This document shows positions 61,840 through 64,000 of a stretch of DNA of 64,000 nt, one piece after another; position 1 is the stretch's first letter; each line of letters starts with the position of its first letter. The stretch spans positions 27,527,650 through 27,591,649 of the forward strand of contig NC_079887.1 of assembly GCF_029227915.1 (NCBI RefSeq), read 5' to 3'. The notes beneath the pieces are model-generated. The model did not search any database and was not told the DNA's origin. It worked only from the letters and a program-made list of their open reading frames with translations. A program made the position numbers and the translations under genes. Origin of the DNA: Hydractinia symbiolongicarpus. Taxonomy: Eukaryota > Cnidaria > Hydrozoa > Anthoathecata > Hydractiniidae.

Positions 61840-63420
61840 TTTAATCGCCGGCAAACGAAAACCCGCGATTTCCCGTAAATCCCGGGCTTGGCACGTATAG
61901 TCGAATGTATACAGAGAAAGTACCCTGTGAGTAAACTCATTTCCAGAACGATTTTTTAAATTATTTTTTCACCACTAAAACGCACAAGACTTGTAGTTTT
62001 TAAAAATGTTTTCATTTTTGATGAGACGCTGAATAAAAGAAGTTTAATCGCCGGCAAACGAAGTCCCGCGTTTTCCCGTAAATCCGGGGCTTGGCCCGTA
62101 TAGTCGAATGTATACAAAGAAAGTACCCAGGGAGTAAACTCATTTCCCGAATGATTTTTTAAATTTTTTTTTCGCCACTAAAACGCATGAGACTTGTAGT
62201 TTTCAAGAATGTTTTCATTTTTAATGAGACGCTGAATAAAAGCAGTTTAATCGCCGGCAAACGAAAACCCGCGATTTCCCGTAAATCCCGGGCTTGGCAC
62301 GTATAGTCGAATGTATACAAAGAAAGTACCCTGTGAGTAAACACATTTCCAGAACGATTTTTTAAATTATTTTTTCACCACTAAAACGCACAAGACTTGT
62401 AGTTTTTAAAAATGTTTTCATTTTTGATGAGACGCTGAATAAAAGAAGTTTAATCGCCGGCAAACGAAGTCCCGCGTTTTCCCGTAAATCCGGGGCTTTG
62501 CCCGTATAGTCGAATGTATACAAAGAAAGTACCCAGGGAGTAAACTCATTTCCCGAATGATTTTTTAAATTTTTTTTACGCCACTAAAACGCATGAGACT
62601 TGTAGTTTTCAAAAATGTTTTCCTTTTTGATGAGACGCTGAATAAAAGAAGTTTAATCGCCGGCAAACGAAAACCCGCGATTTCCTGTAAATCCCGGGCT
62701 TGGCACGTATAGTCGAATGTATACAGAGAAAGTACCCTGTGAGTAAACTCATTTCCAGAACGATTTTTTAAATTATTTTTTCACCACTAAAACGCACAAG
62801 ACTTGTAGTTTTTAAAAATGTTTTCATTTTTGATGAGACGCTGAATAAAAGAAGTTTAATCGCCGGCAAACGAAGTACCGCGTTTTCCCGTAAATCCGGG
62901 GCTTGGCCCGTATAGTCGAATGTATACAAAGAAAGTACCCAGGGAGTAAACTCATTTCCCGAATGATTTTTTAAATTTTTTTTTCGCCACTAAAACGCAT
63001 GAGACTTGTAGTTTTCAAGAATGTTTTCATTTTTAATGAGACGCTGAATAAAAGCAGTTTAATCGCCGGCAAACGAAAACCCGCGATTTCCCGTAAATCC
63101 CGGGCTTGGCACGTATAGTCGAATGTATACAAAGAGAGTACCCTGTGAGTAAACACATTTCCAGAACGATTTTTTAAATTATTTTTTCACCACTAAAACG
63201 CACAAGACTTGTAGTTTTTAAAAATGTTTTCATTTTTGATGAGACGCTGAATAAAAGAAGTTTAATCGCCGGCAAACGAAGTCCCGCGTTTTCCCGTAAA
63301 TCCGGGGCTTTGCCCGTATAGTCGAATGTATACAAAGAAAGTACCCAGGGAGTAAACTCATTTCCCGAATGATTTTTTAAATTTTTTTTACGCCACTAAA
63401 ACGCATGAGACTTGTAGTTT
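61840..63420. repeat. 4-monomer tandem repeat (812 bp) built of dimers
   Basis: Units about 61840-62651 and 62652-63420, with ACAGAG at 61911 and 62723 and GTAAACACATTT in both units. Within it a monomer with the private CGCACAAGAC and GAAGTCCCGCG recurs every 406 bp (61983, 62389, 62795, 63201). It alternates with a TCAAGAATG monomer or a TCAAAAATG monomer, so a dimer is nested in the tetramer. Confidence 0.8.
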
Positions 63421-64000
63421 TCAAAATTGTTTTCATTTTTGATGAGACGCTTAATGAAAGAGGTTTAATCGCCGGAAAACGAAAACCAGCGATTTCCCGT
63501 AAATCCCGGGCTTGGCCCGTATAGTCGAATGTATACAAAGAAAGTACCCTGTGAGTAAACTCATTTCCAGAACGATTTTTTAAATTATTTTTTCACCACT
63601 AAACGCATGAGACTTGTAGTTTTCAAAAATATTTTAATATTTGATGAGACGCTGAATAAAAGAAGTTTAATCGCCGGCAAACGAAAACCCGCGATTTCCC
63701 GTAAATCCCGGGCTTGGCTCGTATAGTCAAAAGTATACAAAGAAAGTACCCGGGGAGTAAACTCATTTCCCGAACGAAATTTTAAATTACTTTTTTACCA
63801 CTAATACGCATGAGACTTGTAGTTTTTAAAAATGTTTTCATTTTTCATGAGACGCTGAATAAAAGCAGTTTAGTCGCCGGCAAACGAAAACCCGCGATTT
63901 CCGTAAATCCCGGGCTTGGCACGTATAGTCGAATGTATACAAAGAAAGTACCCTGTGAGTAAACTCATTTCCAGAACGATTTTTTAATTTATTTTTTCAC
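63421..64000. repeat. Right-edge satellite monomers, array continues beyond window
   Basis: About three monomers: a GGAAAACG type; a TCAAAAATA type with TTTTAATATTTGATG; and from 63819 a TTTTTCATGAGACGC type cut by the window end at base 182 of the monomer. AACGAAATTTTAAATTAC near 63770 matches 59918, so the order resembles 59.5-60.1 kb. Nothing marks an array boundary. Confidence 0.75.

Larger units (their letters stand above)
1..64000. repeat. Satellite DNA array, ~203-bp monomer, head to tail across the whole window
   Basis: The anchor CTTGTAGTTTT or a close variant recurs every 202-203 bp from base 1 to about 63819, for example GTAG at 1, 203, 406, 609, 812 and 1015. That gives about 315 full monomers and one partial copy at the right edge. 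Every monomer I looked at lies in the same orientation. Because of this, no stretch of the window is free of the repeat and none contains a gene. Monomers differ by substitutions, one-base length changes in the T-run before TTCACCAC or in CTAAAACGC versus CTAAACGC, and a few larger indels. The family was not recognised; centromeric or heterochromatic satellite is an inference from size, purity and lack of genes. Confidence 0.98.

Noticed and set aside
1-64000. CRISPR array
   Set aside because: The repeat unit is 203 bp with no unique spacers, there are no cas genes, and the whole unit is repeated without a repeat/spacer alternation.
1-64000. Telomeric repeat, rDNA spacer or tandem gene cluster
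   Set aside because: No short telomere-type motif array is present, no rRNA, 5S, tRNA or histone-like conserved sequence was recognised in the monomer, and it does not encode a long conserved frame.
1-64000. Transposon-derived tandem array (terminal repeats, target duplications, reverse transcriptase or transposase)
   Set aside because: No element ends, flanking duplications or protein domains were seen; the only symmetry is the short hairpins inside each monomer.

Overview
The whole 64 kb window is one uninterrupted satellite DNA array. A monomer of about 203 bp (mostly 202-203 bp) repeats head to tail from base 1 to base 64000. There are about 315 complete copies, all in the same orientation, plus a partial copy at the right edge. 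I see no protein gene, RNA gene, transposon, inverted segment or unique spacer. The open reading frames present, up to about 121 codons, are accidental passages through the repeat and are not annotated as genes.

The window suggests a eukaryotic nucleus, in pericentromeric, centromeric or other heterochromatic satellite, resolved by long-read assembly. By hand count one typical monomer (36253-36455) is about 38% GC with about 13 CpG, which is more CpG than its base composition predicts. That argues against a genome with heavy germline CpG methylation and fits many insects and other invertebrates. I do not recognise the family, so the species is not assigned.

Monomers fall into recurring sequence types. 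These are built from linked variants in the 5' hairpin part (TCAAAAATG, TTAAAAATG, TCAAAAATA with CATATTTG, TCAAGAATG), the middle (GCTGAATAAAAG, GCTTAATGAAAGAGG, GCTGAATAAATGAAG) and the 3' part (GGCCCG or GGCACG, then CCCAGGGAG or CCCTGTGAG). The order of types gives higher-order repeats (HORs) of many sizes rather than one canonical unit.

Layout: 1-0.8 kb dimers; 0.8-4.1 kb mosaic with one out-of-register deletion scar; 4.1-18.0 kb a nearly identical tandem pair of 34 and 35 monomers with nested 10-mers and 4-mers; 18.0-22.1 kb mixed; 22.1-33.4 kb a 7-mer, a 4-mer and a near-identical 23-mer pair (period 4659 bp); 33.3-34.5 kb a 3-mer pair; 36.2-41.5 kb a 13-mer pair (2635 bp); 41.7-43.3 kb a 4-mer pair; 47.6-52.1 kb an 11-mer pair (2231 bp) holding trimers; 53.7-58.1 kb another 11-mer pair (2225 bp); 58.2-61.3 kb a partial 11-mer pair; 61.8-63.4 kb a 4-mer pair made of dimers. 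The remaining stretches are mosaics of the same monomer types.

The array reads as a record of repeated in-register unequal exchange or amplification at many scales. Very recent events (long pairs with a handful of differences) sit beside older, scrambled ones. All boundaries and difference counts below were made by eye.
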